Under the pieces are notes generated by a model. That model searched no databases, was not told the origin of the DNA, and worked only from the letters and a program-made list of their open reading frames with translations. Below, piece after piece: positions 48,130 through 61,463 of a stretch of 64,000 nt of DNA. Source of the stretch: Ascidia mentula (Eukaryota > Chordata > Ascidiacea > Phlebobranchia > Ascidiidae); contig OX387201.1 of assembly GCA_947561715.1 (NCBI GenBank), forward strand, positions 16,444,001-16,508,000, in the 5' to 3' direction. The translations under genes were made by a program, and so were the position numbers. The stretch's first letter is position 1. Every line of letters begins with the position of its first letter.

Positions 48130-51100
48130 AACAGGTAGATACTCTCTGCATGATAACGAGCAGGTTTATCGAACCACAAGCTTTGTAATACGACAAATAT
48201 TGTCTTTTGCGTTGATCGTTTGAAAATTCATGGGGACTCCAAGCTTTTATATATCAACCTAACGTCAGTTGGAGATATCGCTGGTGATTTTAGGCGTTAA
48301 AGGCTCGTTTTTTGCCGAAACTTACTTAAATTCTCGCGCACAGAACGAGTAAACCAAGGTGAATGTCATCGCACACAACAATATCGGTTCATAACTCTCC
48401 ACAACGATCTCTCCTAACATCTGCACGCCCTCAATCCACTGCATTATGAGGTCATAAATGTCGTTACTTACGTAATGCTATTGTGCAGACCGGCACTGGG
48501 GCTGCTTGAACCCACACCGTTCCACTTCTGATTTTCGTATTTTGAGCTCATCCCTCATAAGCGAACGGGTGCGACAGAATAATGAATCCAACCCACGAGT
48601 CGACCGACGTATTTTACAACGTCACGCACCAGTGCCCGCGCTTAAGTGGCCTGGGGACGCCGAGAAATTAAAACTGCCTTTTTGCGGCTTTGGGACGTTG
48701 GAGGCCGGAACAATGGGACGAGTGCGCGGCGGTTTTCGAGTGCCCCTCAGATCCCGTAAACTTGTTAATTCTCGCCCAACCGCAGTTGTTTGGCTTTCAC
48801 TCAACCGGCTCCTGTCGATTGCGGCCTTTAGACGCACACGCCGTGTTTAACTTGCAAGTAGCAAAGTACGGCGAAGATCGTACTATTAAAGTGGTTGTAT
48901 GATAAATATTTGGACTTTGTCAGATGCGCGTAAGTTGTTTGCATAACAACGCGACAAGCCACGGTGAAATTAAAACGTCACTCACATGAAAAGTGTCTTT
49001 GTTGCTGGGTAAAAAAGGTTCAACTTCCCGGTATTTCAAATATAACTTTACGAAATTGGTTAATTTTCGCTATAGTGTATTGATATAGTTATTTGCACTC
49101 CCCGGAACCAAAATACCATCAACGTTAAACTAAACTTGTTTTAGAATTGGCAAGATATAAACGTTGTTTTCACCTTCAGGGTGCTGTTAGTTTATGACAT
49201 TTGATAAGGTGTTACTTTTCGGTTATACCTTTCAAACGTTGTAGGAATGAAAAGACGGGGCACCGGCTCAGGTGTAGACATGGGCTTTAAGCAAACAATA
49301 GCATATTAGTCAAGTGAAAATAACAGCAACAACAACAACAACAACAACTGCCGCTACATGGCGTAATAGAGTCGTTAAAACTTTAATCGAGACAACTGAA
49401 ACAATATAATATTTTTGTATAGCCTTTAACCGCCTTTACATGGACGTTTATAGAACTCTTTATACCAGAGGTGTCTATGGTGCTATTACTTAATACGGTG
49501 CCCATGTTTTGATCAAAAAGACTTAAGGCGTTAAAGTAGTAACATGTTGTATCGTACTAAAACATTATGAGATCCTAATGAAATTTTTAATAATAAGATT
49601 TCTATAGATTTAGCAACTTGCAAACCGTGGTTTGATTTTCTTTATCTTCCATTGCACTTAAAAATCTTCGTGCAATCAGCACCAACACCAGTAGAATAAT
49701 CTTGCGTCCGAATCAACTCGCTACTGCAACTACTCGCAATGAATCGCCACGATCCATTCGATAACTCAGTCTGAGTTTTGTTATGTAACAAAGGGGACGC
49801 CAAATAGTGACCTATCAGTGCTGGATTGTTTTTAACCAACACTCCTTGTCCGTGTCACCCGACACCAAATCAAAATGACTAGCAACAAACGTGTGACCAT
49901 TGTGTAGTTAACCACACTAATAAACGTCTCTGTGTACGTTACTACAGTTTATTGGTGAGTAACACCTCAGATCAACTTTCTACATAATGATTGTCAAAAG
50001 TCCTAAAACTCAAAATATTCGTTAGAGGACTTAGGAACGGAAATATGCTTTGATAAATTTTGATTTGTTGTAGTTTTGCAATATTCTTTTTATTTATACT
50101 CCTAAATTCACCATTATTTCAACGAAAGTTTACCCAAAAACGTTTTCGTTAAAAAATATACGAAATACTGTGTTCAGTCTGCGGTGGTACTTTACGTTTT
50201 AGGAACCTTACCTTTGTCAGGAAATCTTTCGACGATTTTGCAGCCGTGAAACGGATCAGCAACAGAAGCAGCAGATATAACAAACGCGACGTTCGATGTC
50301 GACCCGACTCACGATTGTTGTCGTAATAATCGGACAACAATCCTTCTTTGCTTCGATCTTCGGGAATCGGTGGGAGGGGGCATAATAGCGTGGTGAAGCG
50401 CGCCCTTACTCATATTTCAATCGCGATTCGAGCGAAATTAAATTCGATTAAAGCGCCGACAACAATCTGGAATTCCAGGGCCGGTGACAAAACAATAGCG
50501 GCTCCAGATCTCAACTACCGTTGTCATGGATACGGCTTGGTGGCGCGGCCTCATGACCTACTGGCGCGACGAAGGTCGTCCACCCCCATTCTATGTCCAG
50601 GCGACATTTTTAAAGTTCCTCGCTACTCAAAACCTGCGAAATCCGATCGTTGTAAACAATAAACACCTTTTTGTGACCCAACAATGGCACTACTGTTTCG
50701 TCATAGGTCAGTGACGTGCTTGTGCTGACCAGGTATTCCCTTTTATAGGCATCTTACATACTTTTCATGATTGGGATGCCACGTTGCGTGAGCTGAAAAT
50801 TGTGTAATTCTAATACCAAAAACTGAAGAAGTTTCGAGGTCACTTTGTCATTTGTTTAATTTTTACCTCAGATTTCAGTAATGCAGCGTGCGTCTAAAAT
50901 ATGCGACTGTAGTAATCATGTATAAAAATTACCTCTATACTTACACCAATAACTAACAACAGTGCAACCACGTGTTTCTCTACTTTTCTAGATCCAAACA
51001 TTATACAAGTTTGCAATGTGGTTCCAAGATGCACTTAAGTACATCAAGATGTGTTACATTCAGTGAAACTTGATAGCAGTGGTTCCCAACAATAATTTTA

Positions 51101-52400
51101 TCGCGAACCACTTTAAAGTCCTGCATGCGGGGTGGAACGAGCCAGCACCTACTTTTCCATCCAAATTCGTGCTAATAAGTTGTAAAGTGCCACCATAAAA
51201 CATCTCGCTTTTGACAGGAGTAATCCCACAAACCAAACAGTTTATCAAAAATTTTGGTATATGTTGTTTAATTATTTTCAAATTTTGAATTTGGAGATTA
51301 AGTTATCGTCAACAGTATCGTCAACCGTTCCAGCGTACTGCCTTGAACGCTTCCGTGTGCCAGCATTTACGGGTTGCGAAAACACTACTCTAAAGGAACT
51401 TATTGTGAATTTGGTTTCATATTGTCTAACCTCAATTTGTATGGCGCAAGTGTAGGTCGAAAATTTAACTATTAACTAGTAGTGTTAACTATTGGTTTTC
51501 GAAGCAAGAAAATTAATCGCTCGGCGGCATAAGTTTACCGAAAATAGTATTTGACTTGTGCTTGTTGATGATGATAACATTCAAGGTATGTGCACTGTTT
51601 TGATAACCAGACTTCTTTCGACTTTGGCTTGTCTGTCTTTGGGGGAAGGAAACTACTGGTCATAAAAGGTTAAGCTGGACCGCTGTTCCTTAAATAACAC
51701 TTTCATTGATTTTATCCTTTGTTAACACCACACTAACTCTACTCCTACGGGTAATGTTATTTACTGCATCAAAGACAGGAGCCGACAATAGGGTTTGCTT
51801 GTTCTTGTAATCCACACCGTTTCAAGCGCCAATATACAGAAGGAAAGAAATCGATAGCGCGTGGAAATAATAAGCACCATTTTTAATCGACAGCATCCTG
51901 CCTTATGCAACCTCAGTTAACCACATTTCTTATCAGGCTATCCATTGTATGCTGGTTGTCCGGTGGATACAAAACCATAAACGTGATACATGAATACAAA
52001 ACAGCGATTGGCTTTTAATCATACTATGACAAACACGTAGTTTGCTTGAGACAAGTACAAGGTTTTATGAAAACAGTGATCAAAATTCTTGGGCACTCTT
52101 GTTGTAAGTGGATTGGCAATCTAAGTTCCGAAGGTGACTGCGATCATGGCGTAAAAATATGCTAAAGGACAAACGGGTGAGCACTCTGGTAATAGTTGAC
52201 AGTATTGTACGGAAACAGCGGCACCTAGCGCCATGAAGTGAAAGATAAATAAACGAATGTGTGTACAAGATAGCGCCGCTAGGCGGATGAATGAGTTTTA
52301 AATGCGCGTTGGTAGAGGGCGCTATCTGATCGCTTCTCGTTGATCAATCGTGACTGAAATTCTCGCTATTGCGTTTGCAATGACCGACGGAAGCGGTTGT
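48130..52400. other. intergenic, no gene seen
   Basis: About 4.3 kb with overlapping short open frames lacking splice or family support. It contains a short AAC trinucleotide run at 49322-49348. The part next to 52400 should hold the Hex 3' UTR; an ATTAAA-type signal on the minus strand is possible near 52013. Confidence 0.5.
49322..49348. repeat. (AAC)n microsatellite
   Basis: About eight AAC units in tandem in intergenic DNA. Confidence 0.85.
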
Positions 52401-55400
52401 TCATTGTGGGGAGGGTTGGAGCGGAAGGGTCAACGTAGCATTGCCATTGTTGCTGTTAATGGTCGTTGGAGGAGCGGGGTGCAGCGACACCTGCTGGACG
52501 CCGTTGTGTTGATTCGCCGTGGCGAAGTTGTCATACTGCTGCATGGTTTGACCGGTATAGGTGGTCGGCCCACCGGTAATGGTCGATAGAACTGGTGACT
52601 GGTAGTCATAACTGGTGCTGTTGCCATGGTGATATGGTTGGGGCGTCATCTGATTTGGGTAATATGGTTGCGACAGTGGTCCGATGTTGGGAAGGCGGTG
52701 GTAGGGCGAGTGGTGCGAGATACTGACGTGAGTATGGTTGTTGGATGGTTGCAGTGATGGTGTCAGAGAGTTGGTAACCGGAGATGGAACGAACTCGTCA
52801 CTCCTTTCCACCGGAAATATCGACCCGTTTGTCGGGGTAGCTTCCATTTTCATCCCGACGTATTCTCCCTGATCAAAACCCTCAATCTTCGCGACATCTT
52901 GGTGCTCCTTCTTAATTTTCTTCTCTGTGTCCTCGCACGTGGAGGAGTCCTCGTCATCAGCTGAACCGTTATCGTCGTCAGAAGTTCCCTCAGCTCTTTG
53001 CCGTTTCGATCCATTCTTTCCTTGCTCTGCGTTCTCTGTCTCCTTTTCTCCCTCCGCACCGTCCTGCTTCAGACGCCGCCATTTTGCCCTCCTGTTCTGG
53101 AACCACGTTTTCACCTTTGAAAAATGGACGTCAATGTTAGCAATTGCTCCTGAACACAACACTCTTAAGGAGATTGCACATAAAATTCATTAATGTCATG
53201 CTATACAATAAACAATACGTGTTTGAAGGGGGATGTGCTGGCTTCAAAGGTTTTACCATCAAGCCAAACTGGCGCAAAGATTGTGTTAGTACTTTTCAGT
53301 TCAAATACTTTCACGCAAAACTGGAGTGGCTCCAACTGGGCCGCGTGACTCACAGAAAAGTCCGACTTCTTCCTGGCCAGAACGAGACGCCGGGAGATTG
53401 CCACCGCCGCAATGACGTCATCACGCTTGTTTCGTTGGCCGTGCAGCCGCGACTGTGGAGGCGGACGGTTGTTTACGCCCGAGCTCCACACGCGATCCGA
53501 GCAAAAAATAACTAGAGCGATTCCCGAGTCGCGCGGATCGCGTGCCAGGACGCCTTGCATCGCCTTTTGCATTGTTTCCTGTTTTTCTGCGACGACCGCG
53601 ACCGCCTCGATCACGTGACAGGTTTCTCCGCGGCCGGATAAGGAGCTTCCCGCGCGAGTTCCAGTTTTAGAAAGCCGCGCGACACAAGCTGGTAGCGGAC
53701 TAAAAGGTGGTGGGGGGAGGGGTGGTGCGGGTTTCCTCACGGCCTGCCAGGTCCCTGGCTTATACGTCATTGTAACATACGTATCCGGTGTGGAAAAGTT
53801 TGCCTGAATCGACGCATGGAGCGAAGAAACCCCGTGAAGTGTTGCTAAGTTACTTCGTGGCAAAAATAAGATGCTGACATCATTTATTTGGATAATTGCT
53901 CGGCGACATCGATTTTTCTAAATAGTTCTTCTAACATAAATTCAAGACTTGTTGCTCCTATAGACAGGATTTAATTCATTGGGAGTTTAATTATTGTTGC
54001 TGGTTTTGTCTGTGGTGTGGTTTACAGTAGAGGCCACACAAGGAGAGATTCTATTTTTCTTGCAACGTCTTTCATGGACAGAAAAAACCTAATATGAAGC
54101 TTTAGTGCGTTGTATTGTTACAATTTTGACTTGGGCTCATTTGGATCTGGAGATACAACGCACAAACACGGGTACTCTAAATTGATGTCAAGCTTCTGGG
54201 GGTCAACACTCCAGCCGATAGCCCAGGAACTGTGCAAGAAAACTAAAGCCGACCTCGTGATTGCAATCCACATTAGATCGAAGTATCTCAATCCAACGAG
54301 AAACTACTTCCTTATTTGTGATGCATTAGCTCACAAGCCATACATAAGCGGACGACTGGTAGAAGGAGGCGTGCACGACCTTTGCGGGGCATCGCGCGTT
54401 TAACGCGTACGCAGGCGCTGGTGGGCGCATCTCTCTGTCATCGAGAACGGAAATCGTTTGTTCTAAATTGTGGTATCACAATAGGCGGCTGTTGACATAA
54501 TAATAAGCGCAATCTATGCCCGCAACGAGGGATTAACAATGGCGAATGCGGCCTTTGCGAGACTATATCGCGATTTGAATTGTTTAATGTGATTGTCCTT
54601 ATTGTCTCGCGAACGACCGGCTAGCTACACTGTGTAGCAGTTGCATATTATGACAATTGATGTAATGGGATTAATTTGGGTCGTTGGGTCGCTCGTCCCA
54701 AGCCAGTTGGACTTTTGGAGATACGATCGATTGATGTTGTTAACAAGCAATTGCATTTTGAAGTGTCATCATGAACAGAAACCCTTCAATTGCCATATAT
54801 GGCGCCTGGATTGTAGGTTAATATGGTTTTATCATTTGCCATTACATGGCAGAATTGTTGATATGGATGCAAGAGGTTGAAAAGTTTGACAATGATTCAT
54901 ATTGTCTACAACTTCTGTTTGACATCCATCAAGGAATAAATTGCGCCTGGATCCAATCCTGGGACGCAAATATCAATTTGAAATTTTAATCTTGTTGCTT
55001 ACCAAAAATTTCAACTATGTGATAGTTTTCCTTGTGGCAAGTTTCAAAACGCCAAACCTTATTTTTTAACATTGGGCATTTTCGTCATCTTTAATAATAT
55101 GTGGAAAAAAGTGTCTATTGATCGCACAATCACCAGAAAGCGTTGAAACCCCACATAAACCACCACCAGACCTCGTGTAAGTTCTTCGCGCCGGCGTGCC
55201 ACAGCCGTGTATGTCACATCACGCATGACTGAAGGGAAGCCATGTCACGTGACATCCTGTTCCTCTGGTCGTAGCTTTGCGGGCTTGGGTTACACTAGGC
55301 TGCGTGGTGCTAAGTTCCCGCGCAAACTAAGCCCCCCTCTCTCCTTCCCTGCATTCCCCCTCTCATTTATCATGTAGCTGCGTGGAACCGAATTTGACAC

Positions 55401-58400
55401 CGCAATAATTGGCATTAGTCGCGCGGATGAATATAAGAACACCCCGAACACCGAGCGCGCACGGTTTCCCACGAGTTAGGAGCTTTTTACTCCGCTCAGT
55501 TTTGGTTTTGTTTTTCTTTTAACAAGAGTTCCAGATGAACATTATACCTCAGTTTATTGAATATTGTACATTTCACTGCAGTAAGCATTTGCATGAAATT
55601 ATGCACATCCTTAGTGTAATTTTTATTTTAAGCGGTTTAAATGCTGTTTCCTGATAGGTTTGGGTTATCAAAAGTCGGTTAGATATCCACAATCTTGTCA
55701 ATTTGTCTGCTCGATTCGAACATTTCACTTAAGCATAGGAAACGTTTGGTTATTTTTTGTGTTCACTAGGTGAGACTGTGGCCTTTGTGCCCTCCCCCCA
55801 GCCTCTGGCAACACCCCCCCCCCAAAAAAAAAACGCGATGTCGCAATCAATTAACAATCGAGTCAGTCGCGGGTCAGAGACGCGCTACAACCCTCCGCAA
55901 GGCACCGAGTGCTTCAAAATGCTGTCGTGTTTCCGGCTCGTCCGACAACTCCTGCGACAAACGCACAACATGTCGAGCGACTACATGAAGGCATTATGAC
56001 GTCACACACGTCACGTGGGTGATATTCGTGACGCAATAAGTTGCCGCAGTGCGAATTTTCTTGGTCGCTGAAACACGGAATTGCGAAGGTATTTGGTGCA
56101 TTCAAAGGACAAACTTCCGTGAGTTTGCTGCCTGCTGGTGGTTAACGAAAGTTTATGGATCTCTCGCGGAAAAAAACTTCAGCGCGGGGAAGGGTCAGGC
56201 CAGGCATGCGCGTTGTGTCATAAGTTGGACTTCCTCATAGGCTTTTGCGCGTAGCCTTATATAGTATCGTTTCCAAATACTTTATCAACGTTTGGGCAAT
56301 TTTTTGCCACTGTTTTCCGTTAAATTTGTTTGAGGTTTTTTTTGAATATTTCTTTTCCTTCATATGTTAAAACTATTTGGGTAAAAGAAGTAGATATTTA
56401 AATTATATTTTGTCTCCATTGCTGCTTATACATTGGTATTAAAATTGTGGTTTCGACATATAGCTAACCTGACGCTCCGACAATTGAAGAGCTTTGGCGA
56501 GTTTGCGTCTCTCTGGAGGCGAAAGGTATTTCTGCGCATCGAATTTCTTCTCCAACTCTGCGGTTTGATCGTTGGAAAACCTCACCTGTCCTCCCTTTCG
56601 TTTGTGCATGTTACGATGAACGAACGAACCCCACAACATCGGTCGACCGACTGAAACAGAAATGTGATGACGTTAGAATGGCCGGTACCCGTTTATTCGC
56701 GGTCTAGGAAAAATATCTGTTTGTAAAACCGTTGGAAAGTTCACGGTGGTTGTTTGTTCTCATAACGTATAAATACAAGTTTGTTTTTAGTCTGGTATAA
56801 GTAAAAAAGTTATTCTTTGTAAAATGATCACTATATACTTGGGTGCAAAGTATCTGGAGTTTAGTAGTCTAAATAAAAAAGCCAAAGCTAGAATACTGTT
56901 CATCATAATGCTGGTAAACGTTTCGAATCACTATATGTTTCCCACTTATGTATCATTTGTATGTGTTTTCGAACACCTCGTGTGTCATTTATAAGCAACA
57001 CGCCACTTGAAAAATGGACAAAATTTTTGAAAACGGTAAAATAATGCAATCCCTTGGTATTGGATACCGGTTAATTTATTTCAAAAATTTGTTTTACTTT
57101 CAACTTGTTGTTTAACTTGAGTTACAAAAGGGTGAACCGTCAAGCACATCGTTCGCGGCCTGTAATGGCCCAACACGATAGAGCACTTCGTCCCAACGAA
57201 CCACTACGTGTCGGCAATGATAAGAAATGGCCGGGCAAGAAACGACATAACAAATTGACATTAGCTTTAGTCGGGCGCCGGCCTCTATTTGCACGTCTGC
57301 CGATAAAACGGTGATCACAAGCGCGTTTAACTACCGCTAAATACACAAGCACAAAAAAATCACTCGTAAAAATCGAGAAATTGGAGTCAGTATCGGTCCC
57401 TCAAGGCAAACTTTAAACGTTGTTTTATTTGTTTTTTCGTCTACTTGTACGAATGTCAGTTTCGTAAGCATACTCCATTTTTCACATGCCGTACAAATAA
57501 AAAATATTTTAACAAACTATCAGATAGATACGATTACACACGAGGTTCAATTTACTCGTTGGTTCTTTTGCTATTTAAAACATTCTCTTCATCGGGTACA
57601 AATAATATTCTTTTTCTGCTTTTAACCCCCCAAAAACATTTTAGCCCATGTATTTAATTGGCACCACGCAATGTTTGATTTTGTCAGAGACGAATTGATG
57701 CAGTTCGACCCAAGGACATTTTGAATATGATAAAATCAATACTGGCTGTGGAATATTACCCAGATCGCCGAATCGGTTGTTTGTGTGTGTGTACAGTCAT
57801 TATGCGCCTTGTTCGGGCTAATACCACCACCAATTACTGGATTGCCTTAATCGCTCGGCAATATGCTTTACGTATTGGTCATTTATAAGCACTTGCGTTG
57901 GGTTAGGTTGTGATAAGATACAGACCCCTCCCATCTCGGGCAATCGACGTTCTACGATGTGCAAACATTGTTGGGACATTATGTCGTCAATAAAGAGCAG
58001 CAGGCGGCGGACGGGGATGGGATAACTTGGTATCGGGATGTGTTGCGCGTAGTCAGTTTGGCGTCGAAGCTATTTGACTTTTCACAAGCCGGGTGTAATC
58101 TTCTTGCTACCGCAGGCTCTCCGGCGTCTTGTGGCTTAATTCAACTTACCTAAGCGCCTCCTGATAATTTTAATAGTGCCCTTGTTTATTCATTGAAAGC
58201 TTAAATTGTAGACTTATCCCGTCATGTCGGTGTTACTGGGAAGTTACACCTCAGCGACGAGCACAATGGAAGACCATGCAGGAGAAGTCAACATTTTCAG
58301 TTAATATGCCAAAATTATGATTGCCACCACTAGCTATGTTTGCACTTTTTTCTGTACAACAAAATTTTTCTTTAAAACGCCTCTCTTTTCCAAATTAATT

Positions 58401-61400
58401 GACAATAAAACGGCACAGAAACTTCAACGGTTTCGTAACCTTGTATATGTGCTTGTATGTTTGCACAGACTTAGTTGCTCTTCTAAAGAAAACAACACAT
58501 GTTATTATATCTCTTGTTTACTTAAATCAAATAGTCAAAACACGTAATTATCCGCCAACAAACGACCATTGTCATGACATTCCAACTCGAAACAATGCGC
58601 AAGTGTGACGCGTGAATGGATAAAACTTCAATTGCAAAGGGTGTGCGTTTTCGACATACCAGTGTTGCAAAGATCACAGCGTGTTTGTGTGGCGACAAGT
58701 CAGCAACAATGAGAGCGTTCTTTAAATGTGTGATAATCGGGTTCAAGATGGAGGTTGGCAAATATTTGGCGTGGGGCCTGGCGCTGGGGCCAGAGCATTA
58801 CGTCATTACAATGAATTCTTTTAGAGCCATACATAAGCTGGCAACGTTGCGCAATTTGTTACGTCATGGTTATGTCGTGAAAAAACACGATAATCTTTTG
58901 TCGTTCGTGGAAATTTTAATTTGAAAACGTTCATCTGCATTAAAATTACGTGTGGTTACAAATCAGAGATATGGAGTTAGTTTCGTCCAGTTCAAATCTT
59001 TCGTTCACAGTAGTTTAAATGTTTTGCTGCAAAAATATACAATTTGTTGTTTGTGTAGAAGGCAAATACTTTAAACCACAAAAACCCAACCCTACTTCCA
59101 ATTTGACGCTTAATACGTGCACGAAAGGTGTATTGTTAAACTTTTACGAAAAGTACTCTTTTTTTGAGCAGTGAGACTTTTGTTAAATTAATATCCACAG
59201 CATCGTGTTGGGTAATATATTCTGGCTCTTGTAAGGTAATCGCATGCTGATACCAACGTATCGAGTTTCAGATTTTTACACCCCTCGCGGACCTGTAAGG
59301 CGCTGTCATTTGTTTTGTAAAGTTTTAAACGTTTTGCAACGGTTAATATTAAACATAATTGTCAAACCACAACGAGACCGCAGATCGAAGGGTGCTCGGT
59401 GCAGACGAAGGGCCGCCAACAAGGCAATATCACGCTACTAGATGGACATAAAAGCTGTGGTGGCTTATAGAAAACCGCTAATACACGCGCTAATGCGGCT
59501 TATACTGCTGCAATGCGGCCACTCGTTCGCAGTAAATGAGCGACCCTTCTATAGCCTTCCTGCAATTGAATAGATACGTTTCTTCCTACCATCCCACGCT
59601 CGCTATGGAGCGCCCAGGCCTTGTATATGTATTGATGTAGTTATTTTAGCGGCTTTGCCTGCAGAGTCGTGGCCATGTGTATATAGGATTTGGCAGTAAA
59701 GCGCTGTTATAGGAAATTTTGCACAAAATACGTCAGCGAGAAAAACACCCATTGCTTTAATCCAAAACCTCTGTGAATGCACGAGGAAATTTTACAAGAT
59801 TTCGCACAAAAAACAATTTCAATTAAATTGATCTTGTGTTAAATTGAACAGTTTTGTTCTCTCAATCAGGCGACAAGACAACGTAACCTTTTTGCAGAGA
59901 ATTCGCCGCGTTGTAATGTTTGCAACAATCGTCAACCGTTGTTGGCTTTCACAACGATAAACGATGGGACGAATTTCCTTAATTTCATCACAATTGTTTT
60001 TTTTACATTTCGTGGTAAACAAGTTAGTTTCGAAAATTTCGAACATTCTACCGAGGAGCGATGACTAATTTCCCGCTTTGTGCGCAGGAAATTATTTGGC
60101 ATTTCCTGAGGGAGAAGTACAACGACACTCAGCCAAACCGCCATTTTGTAAGAAAATACATGAAATTGCACGAAACCAAAACTTTTTTTAATTATTGTGG
60201 CCTGTGCGGAGTTTCAGCCACGAACAGAAATTATTCGTTATTGATTTTCTTGAAAAATGTTTATGATTCATTGAATAATAAATTACGCACCATGATCTGT
60301 ACTAATATTGTTCCTTCTTTTACTCATAAAAGCATAAAAACATACGTTTCCACAATGCGAGAAACGGTATTCAGTTTCGTGTTGTAATTAGGTTCAATGG
60401 TTTATATGCGTTACCAAATCAAGTAACTGGTGACCACAATTTTCCACATAAACCACACGATAAGTTTCCGCTTTCCACAATTCATTTTTTTTTCAGCGTG
60501 AAACGATTTCAGTTTGGTTTCTACCTCAAGGACAAACAATTTCCGAGTTGCACAAAAAGGAAATAAAAAGAAAAAATGAGATAGAATGTGTGCTATGAAA
60601 AAAATTTGAATCAATTTTTAAAAAGACATCTTTTTTCGATGGCAAACAGGCCATTTACAAACTTAAAAACAATATTTGATTATTGTGAAGTTATCTTTCT
60701 CCTGACAAAAGTTTTTGTTTAATTCTTAAACTATTTTTTCAAAACATGTAACATATCTACTCTCACCTTTGGAGAAAGCAGCTTGGCGATCCAAAAACCA
60801 ACTTGCATAATCGTGTCGCGGGTAAGGATAAAGCGGGGATGGAGGGGGGCCATGCGGTGGTGGCGGGGGTCCTCCGTAGTGAGTGGGTCCATACTGCATC
60901 GGCGCCGGGTTATACGGCCCCGGGATCCCGCCGGCCGGCTCGTAAATACCCGATGGCCTCGGGTAAGCGCCATGTGGGGTTTGATAACCAATTGAATGAT
61001 GCGGAGGAACTGCTTGGATGGGGGTGGGGACAATAGGGCGGGTTGGCTGCCGACTGGGATTGGGGGATGATGGAGGCAAGAACGTGGATAAGGTCTCGTT
61101 GGACGTGCTCGCTAAAGGTAACACGTAGGGAGAGGTTGTAGGCTGTAAAGGATGAAGATGGTCGTCCGCTGTCGAAGTTTGCAGGCACTGACCGGTCGAT
61201 TGCGTCATCATGTCGGGGTGTAGCATGTTGATGTGCATATTCGGCGACCTCGATGACATCATTCCGTCGCTGGTGACGCCATTGGTGGCACCGGGCGTGG
61301 CCGAAGTGTCGGCTTCGTCGCTGGCCGATTGGTGGGTGGACGGCCCCAGTATATTGTCTATGTAAAACGGGGTAGGCTGGTGTGTGACATAGGAGGGAGT

Positions 61401-61463
61401 GGATGCCATGCTGCCACCTGCTGGCGTGAACGTCGATGGTGCAGGAGTCTCAAATTGCATCAT
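52401..61463 (-). CDS. HHEX: homeobox transcription factor Hex
   Basis: A homeodomain repressor used in endoderm, liver and blood-vessel programmes in chordates (family knowledge). Exons 61463-60767, 56650-56469 and 53114-52401 join in phase to 530 residues. Near the N terminus, residues 33-39 (FYIDNIL) form an eh1-like Groucho-binding motif in the same HPTPFYIEDIL context as vertebrate Hex. The homeodomain spans about residues 249-309. It begins HKRKGGQVRFSNDQT, is interrupted by the second intron exactly before VKTWFQNRRAKWRRLKQ, and is nearly identical to vertebrate Hex. A Pro/His-rich region precedes it; an acidic stretch (SDDDNGSADDEDSSTCEDTE) and a Ser/Thr/Pro/Gln-rich tail follow. The protein is about twice vertebrate length (roughly 270), with the extra mass in linkers. 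The start was set at the first ATG of the open frame (MMQFETP); an in-frame stop lies upstream. Confidence 0.96.
53115..56468. other. Hex intron 2, with a GC-rich segment
   Basis: The intron within the homeodomain, about 3.35 kb. Its part at about 53330-53720 is markedly richer in G and C than the surroundings and carries a 220-codon minus-strand open frame without recognisable domains. It may be regulatory DNA. The remainder is AT-rich without genes. Confidence 0.5.
56404..56437 (+). repeat. interspersed short repeat family A, fragment
   Basis: Carries ttgtctccattgctgcttat, matching the tail of the copy at 14444-14510. It lies about 30 bases from the donor of Hex exon 2. Confidence 0.3.
56651..60766. 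other. Hex intron 1, no gene seen
   Basis: About 4.1 kb between the first and second Hex exons. Only short open frames without support on either strand; it may contain enhancers. Confidence 0.55.

Noticed and set aside
53201-53863. 220-codon minus-strand open frame in Hex intron 2
   Set aside because: No domain, no splice link to Hex exons in phase, and explained by GC-rich composition that makes stops rare. Kept only as a compositional finding.
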